Of a stretch of DNA of 64,000 nucleotides, positions 24,465-32,737 are shown piece after piece. Origin of the DNA: Thermoanaerobaculia bacterium (GTDB lineage: Bacteria; Acidobacteriota; Thermoanaerobaculia; Multivoradales; J023); assembly GCA_030431255.1 (NCBI GenBank), contig JAUIJL010000001.1, forward strand, positions 1 to 64,000, read 5' to 3'. A program made the translations under genes and the position numbers. Below the pieces are notes generated by a model. That model saw only the letters and a list, made by a program, of their open reading frames with translations. It did no database searches and was not told the DNA's origin. The number at the start of each line of letters is the position of its first letter. Within the stretch, counting starts at the first letter, position 1.

Positions 24465-27218
24465 GTGTCGTCTTCGGAGAAACCTTGGGATCGAGCGGCA
24501 CGGCTCTTTGATCAGTTGGCGGATCTCGGGCCGGACGAGCAAGAGCGGCGCTTGGCGGAGCTGGGCCTCGACTCGGAGACCGAAGTGGAGCTGCGCGGTC
24601 TGTTGGCCGCCGATCGCCATGACGGCGGGCTGCTGGACACCCCGGCCCGCATGCTCGACAACGTCAAACACGACAGTGGGCCCGCGGAGCCGTCAGAGGC
24701 CGACGATACCCTGGTATCCAGCGCCGCGCCTTGGTCGAGGCGCGGTGACGAAGGGGCGGATAGCCTCGACTCACCTTTCATCGGTCGTCAAATCGGTAGC
24801 TGGGTCTTGGTGGAGGAGATCGCCCGCGGTGGATCGGCGATCGTGTTCCGGGCCCGTCGAATCGAGGAGGGGTTCGACCAGCTGGCCGCCTTGAAGCTCT
24901 TGACCCTCGGCGCCCTCGGTACCGATCACTCTCGCTATTTTATGCGCGAGCGGGATCTCCTTTCGCGGCTCAAACATCCCCACATTGCCACCTTGCTCGA
25001 CGGCGGCGTTGCGGAAGACGGCACGCCCTATTTGGTGACCGAGCTGGTGGACGGTGAGCCCTTGGATCGCTACTGCGAGTCCCGGAATCTCGGGCTCGAA
25101 GAGCGCCTGGACCTCTTTCTGCAGGTTTGTGATGCCGTGGCTTACGCCCACCGCCAGCTGATCGTGCACCGGGACCTCAAGCCGTCGAATATTCTCGCCG
25201 ATGACGAAGGTGGAGCCCGGCTGCTCGACTTCGGCATTGCCAAATGGTTGGAGCAGGGGGATTCGACCCGATCCGTGCCTTCCTTCACCCCTGCCTATGC
25301 TTCGCCGGAGCAATGGGCGGGAGAGATCGCCTCGACGGCCACGGACGTCTACGGTCTCGGATTGGTGCTGCACCTGCTGTTGACGGGGCATCAGCCTCCG
25401 CCGCTCCAGCGTCTGAGAGAGCCGACCGGGCAGCGTCTGCCGGCGCCTTCGAAGATCAGCACCGACCGACGGATCGACCGGGATCTTGACGCGATCATCG
25501 CCCACGCGACCCGGGAGAGCGCCGCAGATCGCTATCCGGACGCGCGCGCCCTGGCCGACGACCTAAAGCGCTGGCGCGCGGGCCATCCAACAGTGGCGCG
25601 CCCGGCCGGGCCTTTGGAGCGGAGCATGAAGTTCGTGCGGCGCCACATCATCGTGGTGGCCGCATCGGCCTTGGCGGTGCTGTCGTTGATGACCCTGGCG
25701 GGGGTCAGCCTGTGGCAGCAACAACAGACGGCCCAGGAGCGGGATCGCGCCCAAAGAGAATCGAAAACAGCTCGCGCCACGGTCGCCCTCTTGCGCGATT
25801 TTCTGAGCTCGGCAGATCCCACCGAAGGGGAACGCGATCTGACGGTGCTCAAGCTTCTGGACGCCTTCAAGCCGCGGCTCAAAGCGATTGAAGATGAGGA
25901 AATTCGGGCCAATCTGCTGTTCACCTATGCCAGCACCTATCGCAGCTTGGGATTGCTCGATGAGGCCTTCGAATTCCTGCAGCAGGCGCTCGTCTTGCAG
26001 CGGAGAATTCTAGGGCCCCACCATGCGGATACCCTCCTGTCGACCACCGACATGGCCTTGGTGGAGATGGAGCGCGGTCACCTGGACGCCGCCGAGAAGG
26101 CGGGGCGCGAGGCCCTGGAGGCGGCAATGGAGAACCTTGAGCCGGAACATCCGGTGGGCCTGGATGCCCGCGACAATCTGGCTGTGGTGCTCATGCAGCA
26201 AGGGCGATTCGACGAGGCCGAGCTGCTTCTACGGCAAGTGCTGGAGTCCAGAGCCCGTATCCACGGGCCGGACGATTCGCGCACCGTGACGTCGAAGAAC
26301 GGGCTGGCCATGGCCCTGCTGAACCAAGGGCGGTTGGACGAAGCCGAGGTGCTTTTCAAGGAAGCCTTGGAGCAGATTCGGAAGTTGCGGGGAGAAGACC
26401 ACTTCCACACCCTGACCTCGATCAACAATTTGGCGTATATCCGGGTGATGAAAGCGGATTTCGAAACCGCGGTGCCGATGTTTCGAGACTTGGCGGAGCG
26501 TTTAGGCCGAGCTTTGGGCCCGGATCACCCCAGGGTGCTGGCTTCGCGATCCAATCTGGCCGCGGTCCTAGGGCGTTCCGGTCGTCATGAAGAGGCCGAG
26601 GCATCGCTCAGGGAGCTCGAGGAAGACAGGTTGCGGATTTTGGGCCCCGACCATCCGGACATCCTGGCGGGACAAGCGCTCCGATGCAGGGAGCTGACCC
26701 AGCTGGGACGCCTCGGGGAGGCGGAGGCCTTGGGTCGCCAGGTGCTCGCCAAACGCCGCGAGATCTCGGGTCCCGAGCATCCGTCTACCCTCAGCTCCAT
26801 GGCGCTCTTGGGGGCGATCCTCCAGGAGCGTGGCGAGCTGAACGAAGCGGAGCGGCTTTTTCGCGGGGTGTGCGATCTCCGTGGCCGTGCGCTTGGAGAA
26901 AACCATCGGGACACACTCACGAGTCGGCGCCAGCTCGCCTCGGTCTTTCGGGCTTTGGGTCGAACGGACGACGCTCTGGCTGAAGCCCGTGACTCCTTTG
27001 CAACCGCCGAGCAGGAGCTGGGCAAGACGGACGTCGCAACTCTCGAGCACCGTCTAGAGCTGAGCCGAGCCCTGATCGCCGCCGGGGATCGCGAAGGAGC
27101 TCTCGGACACCTGCGGGCCGGGCTGGAAATCCTCGCTGCCGAGGGCCGGCCGAAGACCCATCCCTTGGTCCTCGACTTTGAGAAGACCCTCACAGGCTTG
27201 GAAGCCGGCGACGGCTAG
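24465..27218 (+). CDS. Receptor-type Ser/Thr protein kinase with C-terminal TPR domain
   Basis: This 917-residue protein starts at GTG 24465 with GGGGAG about 10 bp upstream. After a helical leader of about 100 residues, the kinase domain (about 105-375) has RGGSAIV at the glycine loop, Lys144 in AALK, HRDLKPSN (235-242) and DFG (255-257), with YASPEQWAGE in the activation segment. A membrane helix lies at about 393-414 (IIVVAASALAVLSLMTLAGVSL). The outer region carries about nine TPRs of the NB-ARC/kinesin-light-chain style (for example DARDNLAVVLMQQGRFDEAE and TLTSINNLAYIRV). Such kinases are usually paired with an ECF sigma gene, but none is adjacent. It may act through the first sigma factor or another target. 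Confidence 0.93.
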   Translation: MSSSEKPWDRAARLFDQLADLGPDEQERRLAELGLDSETEVELRGLLAADRHDGGLLDTPARMLDNVKHDSGPAEPSEADDTLVSSAAPWSRRGDEGADSLDSPFIGRQIGSWVLVEEIARGGSAIVFRARRIEEGFDQLAALKLLTLGALGTDHSRYFMRERDLLSRLKHPHIATLLDGGVAEDGTPYLVTELVDGEPLDRYCESRNLGLEERLDLFLQVCDAVAYAHRQLIVHRDLKPSNILADDEGGARLLDFGIAKWLEQGDSTRSVPSFTPAYASPEQWAGEIASTATDVYGLGLVLHLLLTGHQPPPLQRLREPTGQRLPAPSKISTDRRIDRDLDAIIAHATRESAADRYPDARALADDLKRWRAGHPTVARPAGPLERSMKFVRRHIIVVAASALAVLSLMTLAGVSLWQQQQTAQERDRAQRESKTARATVALLRDFLSSADPTEGERDLTVLKLLDAFKPRLKAIEDEEIRANLLFTYASTYRSLGLLDEAFEFLQQALVLQRRILGPHHADTLLSTTDMALVEMERGHLDAAEKAGREALEAAMENLEPEHPVGLDARDNLAVVLMQQGRFDEAELLLRQVLESRARIHGPDDSRTVTSKNGLAMALLNQGRLDEAEVLFKEALEQIRKLRGEDHFHTLTSINNLAYIRVMKADFETAVPMFRDLAERLGRALGPDHPRVLASRSNLAAVLGRSGRHEEAEASLRELEEDRLRILGPDHPDILAGQALRCRELTQLGRLGEAEALGRQVLAKRREISGPEHPSTLSSMALLGAILQERGELNEAERLFRGVCDLRGRALGENHRDTLTSRRQLASVFRALGRTDDALAEARDSFATAEQELGKTDVATLEHRLELSRALIAAGDREGALGHLRAGLEILAAEGRPKTHPLVLDFEKTLTGLEAGDG

Positions 27219-27343
27219 CTCGTAGACCTACCCCCGCGGATAGGGCGGGGCCACCTATTCGCGGGGCGCCCTAGGGGCTTTGGGCGGGTAAAAATGGGCA
27301 TAAGCCTTAACCCGTCCGTTCACTCCGCTAAAAGGAGAGCCCA

Positions 27344-27766
27344 ATGCCCCAGGAGCCGAAGAAACTCTGGTTTTCACGTGTACATTGGCTGGTTCTATGT
27401 TTGATCTGGCTAGCTCCTCAGACCCTGTGGGCACAAGATCCGGGCAAGTCGGTGCTGGGTAAACATACCTATCGCTCGTATTGTGCGACCTGCCATGGCG
27501 CAACCGGACAAGGGGACGGCAGCATTGCAGATATGTTGAACGTCAAACCCAGTGACCTCACGGTGCTGGCCAAGAACAACAACGGTGAGTTTCCCGCGGA
27601 GCGGACTCGCAAAATTATCGATGGTCGAGAGAAAGTCAAAGGGCATGGTACCGGCGAGATGCCGGCTTGGGGCGACGCCTTCCAAGCGATCTCGGACGAC
27701 GAAGAAGCGGTTGCCGAAAAAATCGATCAGCTGGTGCATTTCCTGGAATCGATCCAGGTCGAGTGA
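27344..27766 (+). CDS. Exported c-type cytochrome (class I, mono-heme)
   Basis: This 140-residue protein has AAAGGAG before its ATG. The signal peptide runs to about residue 30 (LVLCLIWLAPQTLWA). The heme site is C47-A-T-C-H51, and the likely distal ligand is Met106 in GEMPAWG. The pattern G-K-x-x-Y-x-S-Y-C-A-T-C-H-G followed by GQGDG fits small periplasmic cytochromes of the cbb3-subunit or cytochrome c553 type that carry electrons. It stands alone and is followed by a strong bidirectional terminator, so its partner oxidase or reductase lies elsewhere. Confidence 0.93.
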   Translation: MPQEPKKLWFSRVHWLVLCLIWLAPQTLWAQDPGKSVLGKHTYRSYCATCHGATGQGDGSIADMLNVKPSDLTVLAKNNNGEFPAERTRKIIDGREKVKGHGTGEMPAWGDAFQAISDDEEAVAEKIDQLVHFLESIQVE

Positions 27767-27802
27767 GCGGCCGCTGAAAAGCCGAGAGCTAGAAAACCGT
27801 GA

Positions 27803-27840
27803 CACCAAAAAGACCGGGCAGAAGCCCGGTCTTTTTGGTG
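27803..27840. terminator. Strong bidirectional Rho-independent terminator
   Basis: A perfect 17-bp stem (CACCAAAAAGACCGGGC paired with GCCCGGTCTTTTTGGTG) encloses a 4-base loop AGAA. A-tracts and T-tracts within the arms give a U-run in both directions. It separates the cytochrome gene (plus) from the BON gene (minus), whose stop is at 27895. Confidence 0.95.
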
Positions 27841-27894
27841 TCTGGGGAGCCGGAAGGCTCGACCCTGGATGACCTTATCGGTCAGGGTGTGGGA

Positions 27895-28491
27895 TTAGGA
27901 GGCGACGGTCAGCAAGTCGACGACTTCCTCGACTCCCTTACAAGACTCGACCGTTTTCAGGGCGAGACTGCGGTGGTCGGCGTTCTTGAGCTCGCCTCGC
28001 AAGCTCACACGACCATCGGTAGCTTCCACCTCGATATCGAAGGCGTTCAATCCAAGCTCGGTGATCAGCTCTGTTTTCACGCGGCTCTCGAGCACTGCGT
28101 CTTTGACCTCGAGCTCAGCGTCGGCAACGGCTGCTCCTACCGGAGCTTCAGTGCTTTTCTTTTCGATGTTCAGCTTATTGTCGACCTTCTCGACACCATT
28201 GACCGCCAGGGTGACCTCTTTGGCCAGCTCTTGATTGGCTCGATTGTCCGCCGTGCCCATGAGCACCACTTGGCCTTGCTCAGCCTCGACGTCCACTGTC
28301 AGCATGTCCCAGCCGATGTGCTCCAAGAGGGCGGTTTTGACTTTCAGCTCCAGGGCCGCGTCAGCGATTTCAGATTCGATGTCGGTGGTGTTGGTCGCCA
28401 GAGCGGGCATGGCGGTGAGCAAGAGAGTGGCGGTGACCATGAAAAAAACGGTGACTTTGCTATTGCGGTATTTGCGGGTTTGATTTCGCAT
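27895..28491 (-). CDS. Periplasmic protein with two BON domains
   Basis: This 198-residue protein has a signal peptide (about 1-33, ending MPALATN). Two BON domains follow at about 40-110 and 130-196. Each has the signature in which a helical segment (LKVKTALLEH, ESRVKTELITE) precedes a beta-strand and a conserved Gly (GQVVLMGTADN and GRVSLRGELKN), then a helix and GV-x-x-V-x-(D/N). This is the OsmY-like arrangement, linked to osmotic and envelope stress and lipid binding. It sits 81 bp downstream of the PA2169-like gene on the same strand and is probably co-transcribed from the sigma-54 promoter upstream of that gene. Confidence 0.93.
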   Translation of the reverse strand: MRNQTRKYRNSKVTVFFMVTATLLLTAMPALATNTTDIESEIADAALELKVKTALLEHIGWDMLTVDVEAEQGQVVLMGTADNRANQELAKEVTLAVNGVEKVDNKLNIEKKSTEAPVGAAVADAELEVKDAVLESRVKTELITELGLNAFDIEVEATDGRVSLRGELKNADHRSLALKTVESCKGVEEVVDLLTVAS

Positions 28492-28572
28492 AAAACCTCC
28501 AGGGGTCGTTTAGGGGAGACGGGGGCGGAATCCCGTCCGTGTATGTGAATCTTGAGAGAGCTCAACTCGGCC

Positions 28573-29028
28573 TTACGCGGCGTTGCGCAGCTCCCGAATC
28601 AAGTCGTGATGTTTCTTGACTTGGCGGAATTGGCCCATCAAGACATCGTTCATGGCGGAGCCGGCGGTGTCGATCAAGAGGGTTTCGTAAGTGTCTTTGA
28701 TCTTGCTTTCGGCTCTTTCAGCCTCGATGAGGACGACTCTGGGGTCACCGGAGTTGATCGCGGATCGGAGAGCGATCCAATGTCGATGGGCTTGGCTCGT
28801 CAGGCTGCTGTCCTCGGTGGGTGTTTCATCGTTCACTCGGAGGTAGCTCTTCAGCTCCCGAGCGTGAGCGGTGCGAGTGGCTGCGACACCGCGGAACACA
28901 TTCTCCACCGCGGCATGCTCGACCTTGTCGGCAGCCTCGCGAAGAGTATCGGCACTGTCGGAGTTGGCTTCCACCAACTGCTGTAGCGCGTCGATTGTTT
29001 TTGGCTCAAGGGACAGCTTGGTTTCCAT
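28573..29028 (-). CDS. PA2169/DUF2383-family four-helix-bundle protein
   Basis: This 151-residue all-helical protein has the PA2169-type layout: IDALQQLVEANSDSADTLRE at the start, a central FRGVAATRTAHARELKSYL, then the block SQAHRHWIALRSAINSGD and a C-terminal helix FRQVKKHHDLIRELRNAA. His, Glu and Asp residues are spread as in ferritin-like bundles. Members are associated with general stress responses, often next to BON, CsbD or other stress genes, as here. There is no signal peptide. A sigma-54 promoter match ends about 90 bp upstream of the ATG. Confidence 0.88.
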   Translation of the reverse strand: METKLSLEPKTIDALQQLVEANSDSADTLREAADKVEHAAVENVFRGVAATRTAHARELKSYLRVNDETPTEDSSLTSQAHRHWIALRSAINSGDPRVVLIEAERAESKIKDTYETLLIDTAGSAMNDVLMGQFRQVKKHHDLIRELRNAA

Positions 29029-29118
29029 CGAAATATCCTTCCTCGAAGTGTTAAATCAGTGATGTTGGGTGTTGAGCCGGCTGGCTTTGCCGGTGTCCTG
29101 CCGGACGCCAAATATAAA

Positions 29119-29137
29119 ATGCAAGGTCGATGCCAAG
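29119..29137 (-). promoter_or_regulatory. Sigma-54 (RpoN) promoter, minus strand
   Basis: Reading the minus strand, TTGGCATCGACCTTGCAT matches the -24/-12 consensus (TGGCAy then TTGCA/T): the invariant GG (29134-29133) and GC (29122-29121) are separated by exactly 10 nt. Transcription would start near 29109 and read the PA2169-like and BON genes. It lies in the same locus as a sigma-54 activator gene. Confidence 0.75.
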
Positions 29138-29336
29138 AATGGGATATTCGGCTTCCGGGATGAGGAAGTTGTATGTCAAGTGATTGATTTTAAATGGCTT
29201 ATATATATTTTCTGGGACACGGCTCTACTTTTTTGAGAGCGTGGAAATGGACGCAAAGCGCCCACCGGCAGCGCCGGTTCGGAAAGATTTACAAATACCT
29301 TGAAATAGCTACAGCGAAATAGAAGCAGCAGAAGTC

Positions 29337-29356
29337 TCACGCGCCCGCGCGCGTGA
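29337..29356. promoter_or_regulatory. 20-bp inverted repeat, candidate activator binding site
   Basis: TCACGCGC and GCGCGTGA form perfect half-sites around a 4-bp centre. The position upstream of a sigma-54 promoter and next to an NtrC-like gene suggests an upstream activating sequence; this is inferred from symmetry and distance only. Confidence 0.35.
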
Positions 29357-29402
29357 TTAGATATGTGGGCGTGGATGAAGCCGCTTCAAAGGAGCCGTCG
29401 AA

Positions 29403-30752
29403 TCACTCCGCTTCGTCTTGATAGGCGCGCAGGCGGTTGTAGAGGGTCTTGAGACTGATTCCCAGTTGCTCGGCGGCGGCGGGTTTGTCACCGTCGTTGG
29501 CTTCGAGGGTGAGCTCGATCAGAATCTTCTCGGCCTCGGCAATCGACATTCCGGCGTGCAGCTCCAGGGCTCCGCCGACTCGATGGCCGGCCCCGCCGGT
29601 GATCTCTTGGGGCAAGGACTCGATATCCAACACATCGTCGGCGATGATGAACGCCCGTTGGACCGCGTTGCGCAGCTCGCGCACATTGCCCGGCCAAGGG
29701 AAAGCACGGATCGCCCGCAAGGCGTCGGGATGAAAAGTCTTTTCGATCCCCGCCTCCTTTGCCTGCCCTGCCAAGAAGTGCTCGGCGAGCAGCTCGATAT
29801 CGCCGTGGCGCTCCCTCAGCGGGGGTAGGTCGACGGGAAAGACCCGCAGCCGATAGAGCAGATCTTCCCTCAGCACACCCTCTTCGACTGCTTGGAAGGG
29901 GTCGCGGTTGGTGGCCGAGACGATCCGCACGTCCACATCCATCAATCGGCTTCCGCCCACTCGGGTCAGCTTGCCGGTTTCCAACACCCGCAGCAGCTTC
30001 ACCTGAAGCTCGAGAGGCATCTCCGTCACCTCGTCTAAGAATAAGGTGCCGCCGTTCGCCTGCTCAAATAGACCGGTGCGCTGAGAGTCGGCGCCGGTAA
30101 AGGCCCCGCGCTCATGACCGAAGAGCTCGCTTTCGATCAGGGTCGGCGACACCGCACCGCAATTCACCGCCACAAAGGGCTCGTTGCGTCGTTTGCTCAG
30201 GGCGTGCACGGTTTGGGCGGCCAGCTCCTTGCCGGTGCCGCTTTCGCCGACCAAGAAGACGGTGGCTTCGGTGGGGGCTACCTTCTCCAACAGCTGGTAG
30301 AGCCTCTGCATGGGTTTCGAGGTGCCGACCATCTTGCCGAAGCGACCCATGGATCGCAGCTCCCCGCGTAGCTCGGAGATCTCGTTCTTCAGCTCGCGGG
30401 TCCGTTTCACCCCCGCGAGCAGGGTTTTGAGCCGCGCCTCATCCACCGGTTTGGTCAGGTAATCGTAGGCTCCCAGACGCAGGGCCTCGACGGCCGTTTC
30501 GAGCGAGGCTTCGCCGGTGATCAAAATAATCTCGACCGACCCGTCCTCTTGAATCAGCTTGAGGATCTCCGTACCCCGGCCGTCGGGCAGCATCAAATCA
30601 CTGAGGATCACCTGGGGTTGAAAGGCCTCGAGCACCCCTCGGGCTTCAGCCACGGTCTGGGCGGTTCGCACCTCGAAACCTTCCAGCTCGACCAAGGTGG
30701 CGAGGGCGTTCAGAGTGTTGCGGTCGTCTTCGAGCACCAGGGCCTGGGTCAT
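29403..30752 (-). CDS. NtrC-family sigma-54-dependent response regulator
   Basis: From ATG 30752 this is 449 residues with the three standard domains. The receiver (1-120) has LEDD, phosphoacceptor Asp52 in [10 protein letters not shown] and Lys in LTKPVD. The AAA+ domain (about 145-375) has Walker A GESGTGKE, the sigma-54 contact loop GAFTGA, TLFLDEV and the arginine-finger region [10 protein letters not shown]. The C-terminal Fis-type helix-turn-helix is [19 protein letters not shown]. It activates sigma-54 promoters after phosphorylation. The start at 30752 overlaps by 4 bp the stop of a histidine-kinase-like fragment gene. The longer in-frame ORF to 31091 is rejected because its extension is the other gene in another frame. 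Confidence 0.95.
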   Translation of the reverse strand: MTQALVLEDDRNTLNALATLVELEGFEVRTAQTVAEARGVLEAFQPQVILSDLMLPDGRGTEILKLIQEDGSVEIILITGEASLETAVEALRLGAYDYLTKPVDEARLKTLLAGVKRTRELKNEISELRGELRSMGRFGKMVGTSKPMQRLYQLLEKVAPTEATVFLVGESGTGKELAAQTVHALSKRRNEPFVAVNCGAVSPTLIESELFGHERGAFTGADSQRTGLFEQANGGTLFLDEVTEMPLELQVKLLRVLETGKLTRVGGSRLMDVDVRIVSATNRDPFQAVEEGVLREDLLYRLRVFPVDLPPLRERHGDIELLAEHFLAGQAKEAGIEKTFHPDALRAIRAFPWPGNVRELRNAVQRAFIIADDVLDIESLPQEITGGAGHRVGGALELHAGMSIAEAEKILIELTLEANDGDKPAAAEQLGISLKTLYNRLRAYQDEAE

Positions 30753-31048
30753 GATTTCGGGGTCCTCGGGTCGGTTGCTGAAGCCTCGGCTGCCTTTTCG
30801 ATGAGATCCTGCAGTCGAGTCACTTCCTCGGAAATCGCTTGTACCCATCCTTGGTTCCGCTCCTTGAGACCATTCAAGTGGTCGAGCTCTCCCGCCGTGC
30901 TCCGCCTCAACAGGGTGAGATTGAGCTGAATACCGTTGAGGCAACCCCGGGCATCGTGAAAGAGCTGTGCCTGAAGCTCTCCGGTCCGGTTTTCTTTGCG
31001 GGTGGTCAGGGGGGAGGGTGATGCTTGAGGGGGGCGGTGCGGTTCCAC
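30749..31048 (-). CDS. Stand-alone HisKA/DHp-like peptide coupled to the NtrC-like regulator
   Basis: This 99-residue protein starts at GTG 31048. The segment ELQAQLFHDARGCLNGIQLN (His31) matches a histidine-kinase H-box (compare H-E-L-R-N-P-L-N-A-I). A second helix, EEVTRLQDLIEKAAEA, completes a dimerisation/phosphotransfer hairpin. No ATP-binding domain follows: the frame ends in ATGA, overlapping the regulator start. It could be a phosphotransfer protein, a phosphatase-like partner of the regulator's receiver domain, or the remnant of a larger kinase. Translational coupling to the regulator argues for a conserved functional pair. Confidence 0.6.
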   Translation of the reverse strand: MEPHRPPQASPSPLTTRKENRTGELQAQLFHDARGCLNGIQLNLTLLRRSTAGELDHLNGLKERNQGWVQAISEEVTRLQDLIEKAAEASATDPRTPKS

Positions 31049-31526
31049 AGGGCTCGGTCTCTAAGGTAGTTGCTCGGAAGGTTGCGATCACTCACAACCG
31101 CAGAGGAGGGCTCCACCCGCCCGTCGGGATACGGGCTCGGTACGGAGGGGGCTCCTCGATCAGCGAAGCTCGATGTTACCTCGCCGGCTTGCAACTTCTT
31201 CGAACGATTGTGCAAGATTTTCAATTTTTCTCTTGTGACCGCTGGTCGGGTCTCACTTGTGATGTTTTCTTGGATGAGTTAAGTCATTTTATGTCAATAA
31301 TTTACGATACTTTCAGCACGCTCGGTCGGAAATTGGCACGGGCTGTGCTCTTTTAAATACACGGCTACATACACGACGGTTGAATACGACCGCCAGAGAT
31401 GACGTCGGAGGTGGCGTCACGAAGGAACGCCGAGCGTCGGCGCAGCGGGAATTCCCGCGGCCGGTCCGCGAGGTGCTTCAGTGGAATCAAAGAGGTAGGG
31501 CTTCCGCTTTGCCGGAAAGGGTATAG
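31049..31526. other. 478-bp intergenic region between regulator operon and mscS
   Basis: This AT-richer spacer holds divergent promoters: one for the DHp/NtrC pair (minus, not assigned) and the sigma-54 promoter for the MscS gene (plus). It contains TCACTTGTGA at about 31251-31260, a TCAC/GTGA arrangement like the one at 29337-29356. The transcript leader of the MscS gene would be about 165 nt. Confidence 0.5.
31332..31350 (+). promoter_or_regulatory. Sigma-54 (RpoN) promoter upstream of MscS channel
   Basis: ATTGGCACGGGCTGTGCTC matches the -24/-12 consensus: GG at 31335-31336 and GC at 31347-31348 are spaced by exactly 10 nt, with TGGCACG around the -24. The start site would be near 31360, upstream of the channel gene and next to the NtrC-like gene. 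Confidence 0.75.
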
Positions 31527-32522
31527 ATGAGGGCATCATTCAATGAGCCGATTGAGGGGGTTTACAGCTCTCTGGAAATCGTGCAGGGGAAATTGGTCGA
31601 TTGGTGGGAAGCGGCCATCAGCCTGCTACCCAATCTGGTGGTTGCGATCCTGGTGATCGTCGCCTTCGGCTTGGCCAGCCGCCTCGTGCGGAACCTGATG
31701 TTGCGCTTCCTGCTCAAAATGACCAGCAGCAAGTCGATCGCCCGGCTGCTGTCGACCCTGGCCGGTATTGCGGTCGTGGTCATCGGCCTGTTCATCGCTC
31801 TAGGAGTGCTGCAGCTCGAGAAAACGGTGACCTCCCTGCTGGCGGGCGCCGGTGTGGTGGGTATCGCCTTGGCTTTCGCGTTTCAGGATTTGGCGGCGAA
31901 TTTGATCGCCGGTGTGTACTTGTCGTTCCAACGGCCATTTGTCATCGGCGACTTGATCGAATCCCAAGACATATTTGGAATTGTCGATGCGGTAGATCTG
32001 CGGAACACGCGCATTCGTACCATGGACGGGCAGATCGTGTTGATCCCGAATAAAGAGGTTTTCGAGAACAAGCTGATCAACTTCTCGAAAACGGGTGTTC
32101 GGCGGGTCACACTCTCGGTCGGCGTGTCCTACGCCGAAGACCTCGAGGCCGTGCGCAAGATTGCCACGGAAGCGATCTCTGCCCTCGAGCTGCGCAGGAC
32201 CGAGCAGGACGTAGAATTCTTCTACGAGAGCTTCGGCTCCAGCTCCATCGACTTCATCGTACGCTTTTGGATCGATCACCAGCGCCAGTCCCAGTATCGG
32301 GCTGCGTTGAGTGAGGCGATCATCGCGATCAAGAAGGCTTTCGACGCCGAAGACATTATGATTCCGTTCCCGATTCGGACCCTCGACTTCGGGATCAAGG
32401 GCGGCGAGTCGCTGGCCCAGGCCTTGCCGGTTCCGGATCAAGGCCGAATCACGATGGATATGGCCCCTGGATCCCGGGAGATGAGCTCCCGTCCGGTGGC
32501 CACGTCCGACAGCGTTTTCTGA
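31527..32522 (+). CDS. mscS: MscS-family mechanosensitive channel (small)
   Basis: This 331-residue protein has the minimal MscS architecture: three helices (about 28-50, 70-92 and 100-125) with the pore-lining GAGVVGIALAFAFQDLAANLIAG of the Gly/Ala-rich TM3. The beta domain follows (RPFVIGDLIE, TRIRTMDGQIVLIPNKEVFEN), then a C-terminal alpha/beta domain with a polar tail of about 40 residues. It opens on hypo-osmotic shock to release solutes. The upstream sigma-54 promoter and the BON/PA2169-like genes point to an osmotic or envelope-stress unit. It precedes the stressosome operon by 215 bp, on the same strand. Confidence 0.95.
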   Translation: MRASFNEPIEGVYSSLEIVQGKLVDWWEAAISLLPNLVVAILVIVAFGLASRLVRNLMLRFLLKMTSSKSIARLLSTLAGIAVVVIGLFIALGVLQLEKTVTSLLAGAGVVGIALAFAFQDLAANLIAGVYLSFQRPFVIGDLIESQDIFGIVDAVDLRNTRIRTMDGQIVLIPNKEVFENKLINFSKTGVRRVTLSVGVSYAEDLEAVRKIATEAISALELRRTEQDVEFFYESFGSSSIDFIVRFWIDHQRQSQYRAALSEAIIAIKKAFDAEDIMIPFPIRTLDFGIKGGESLAQALPVPDQGRITMDMAPGSREMSSRPVATSDSVF

Positions 32523-32737
32523 CCGTAGCGAAATGTTCCCTTTTTCGCCGGTCGCACGCTCCGCCGGTGAAAAAAGTGGAGCGTATGACCACAGTTTCTT
32601 CTGGCTCCAAGCCGGTTGAGCCGGGCTCGGAATCTCTCCGTGCCTTCGGTATCCGAGCGTGGGGCGAGTGGAGACTCACTGCTACACTGCCTTCCGAGCG
32701 TAAACGCCTGGACGGCTATCTATATAGGAGCTAGAAC

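Larger units (their letters stand above)
29029..29402. other. 374-bp intergenic region with promoter and inverted repeats
   Basis: Besides the sigma-54 promoter this region holds two inverted repeats: ACCGGC-agc-GCCGGT at 29264-29278 and TCACGCGC-ccgc-GCGCGTGA at 29337-29356. The second lies about 210 bp upstream of the promoter, a typical distance for an enhancer-type activator site; it is also 47 bp past the stop of the activator gene and lacks a T-run. An AT-rich stretch at about 29170-29210 could allow DNA bending. Confidence 0.5.

Noticed and set aside
24063-24501. N-terminal extension of the exported protein through a His/Ser/Pro repeat
   Set aside because: The extension is the complementary reading of a tandem repeat. 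ATG 24063 has a ribosome site and begins a proper signal peptide.
30752-31091. N-terminal extension of the NtrC-like regulator
   Set aside because: It reads the DHp-peptide gene out of frame; ATG 30752 begins exactly at the receiver domain and lies in an ATGA overlap.
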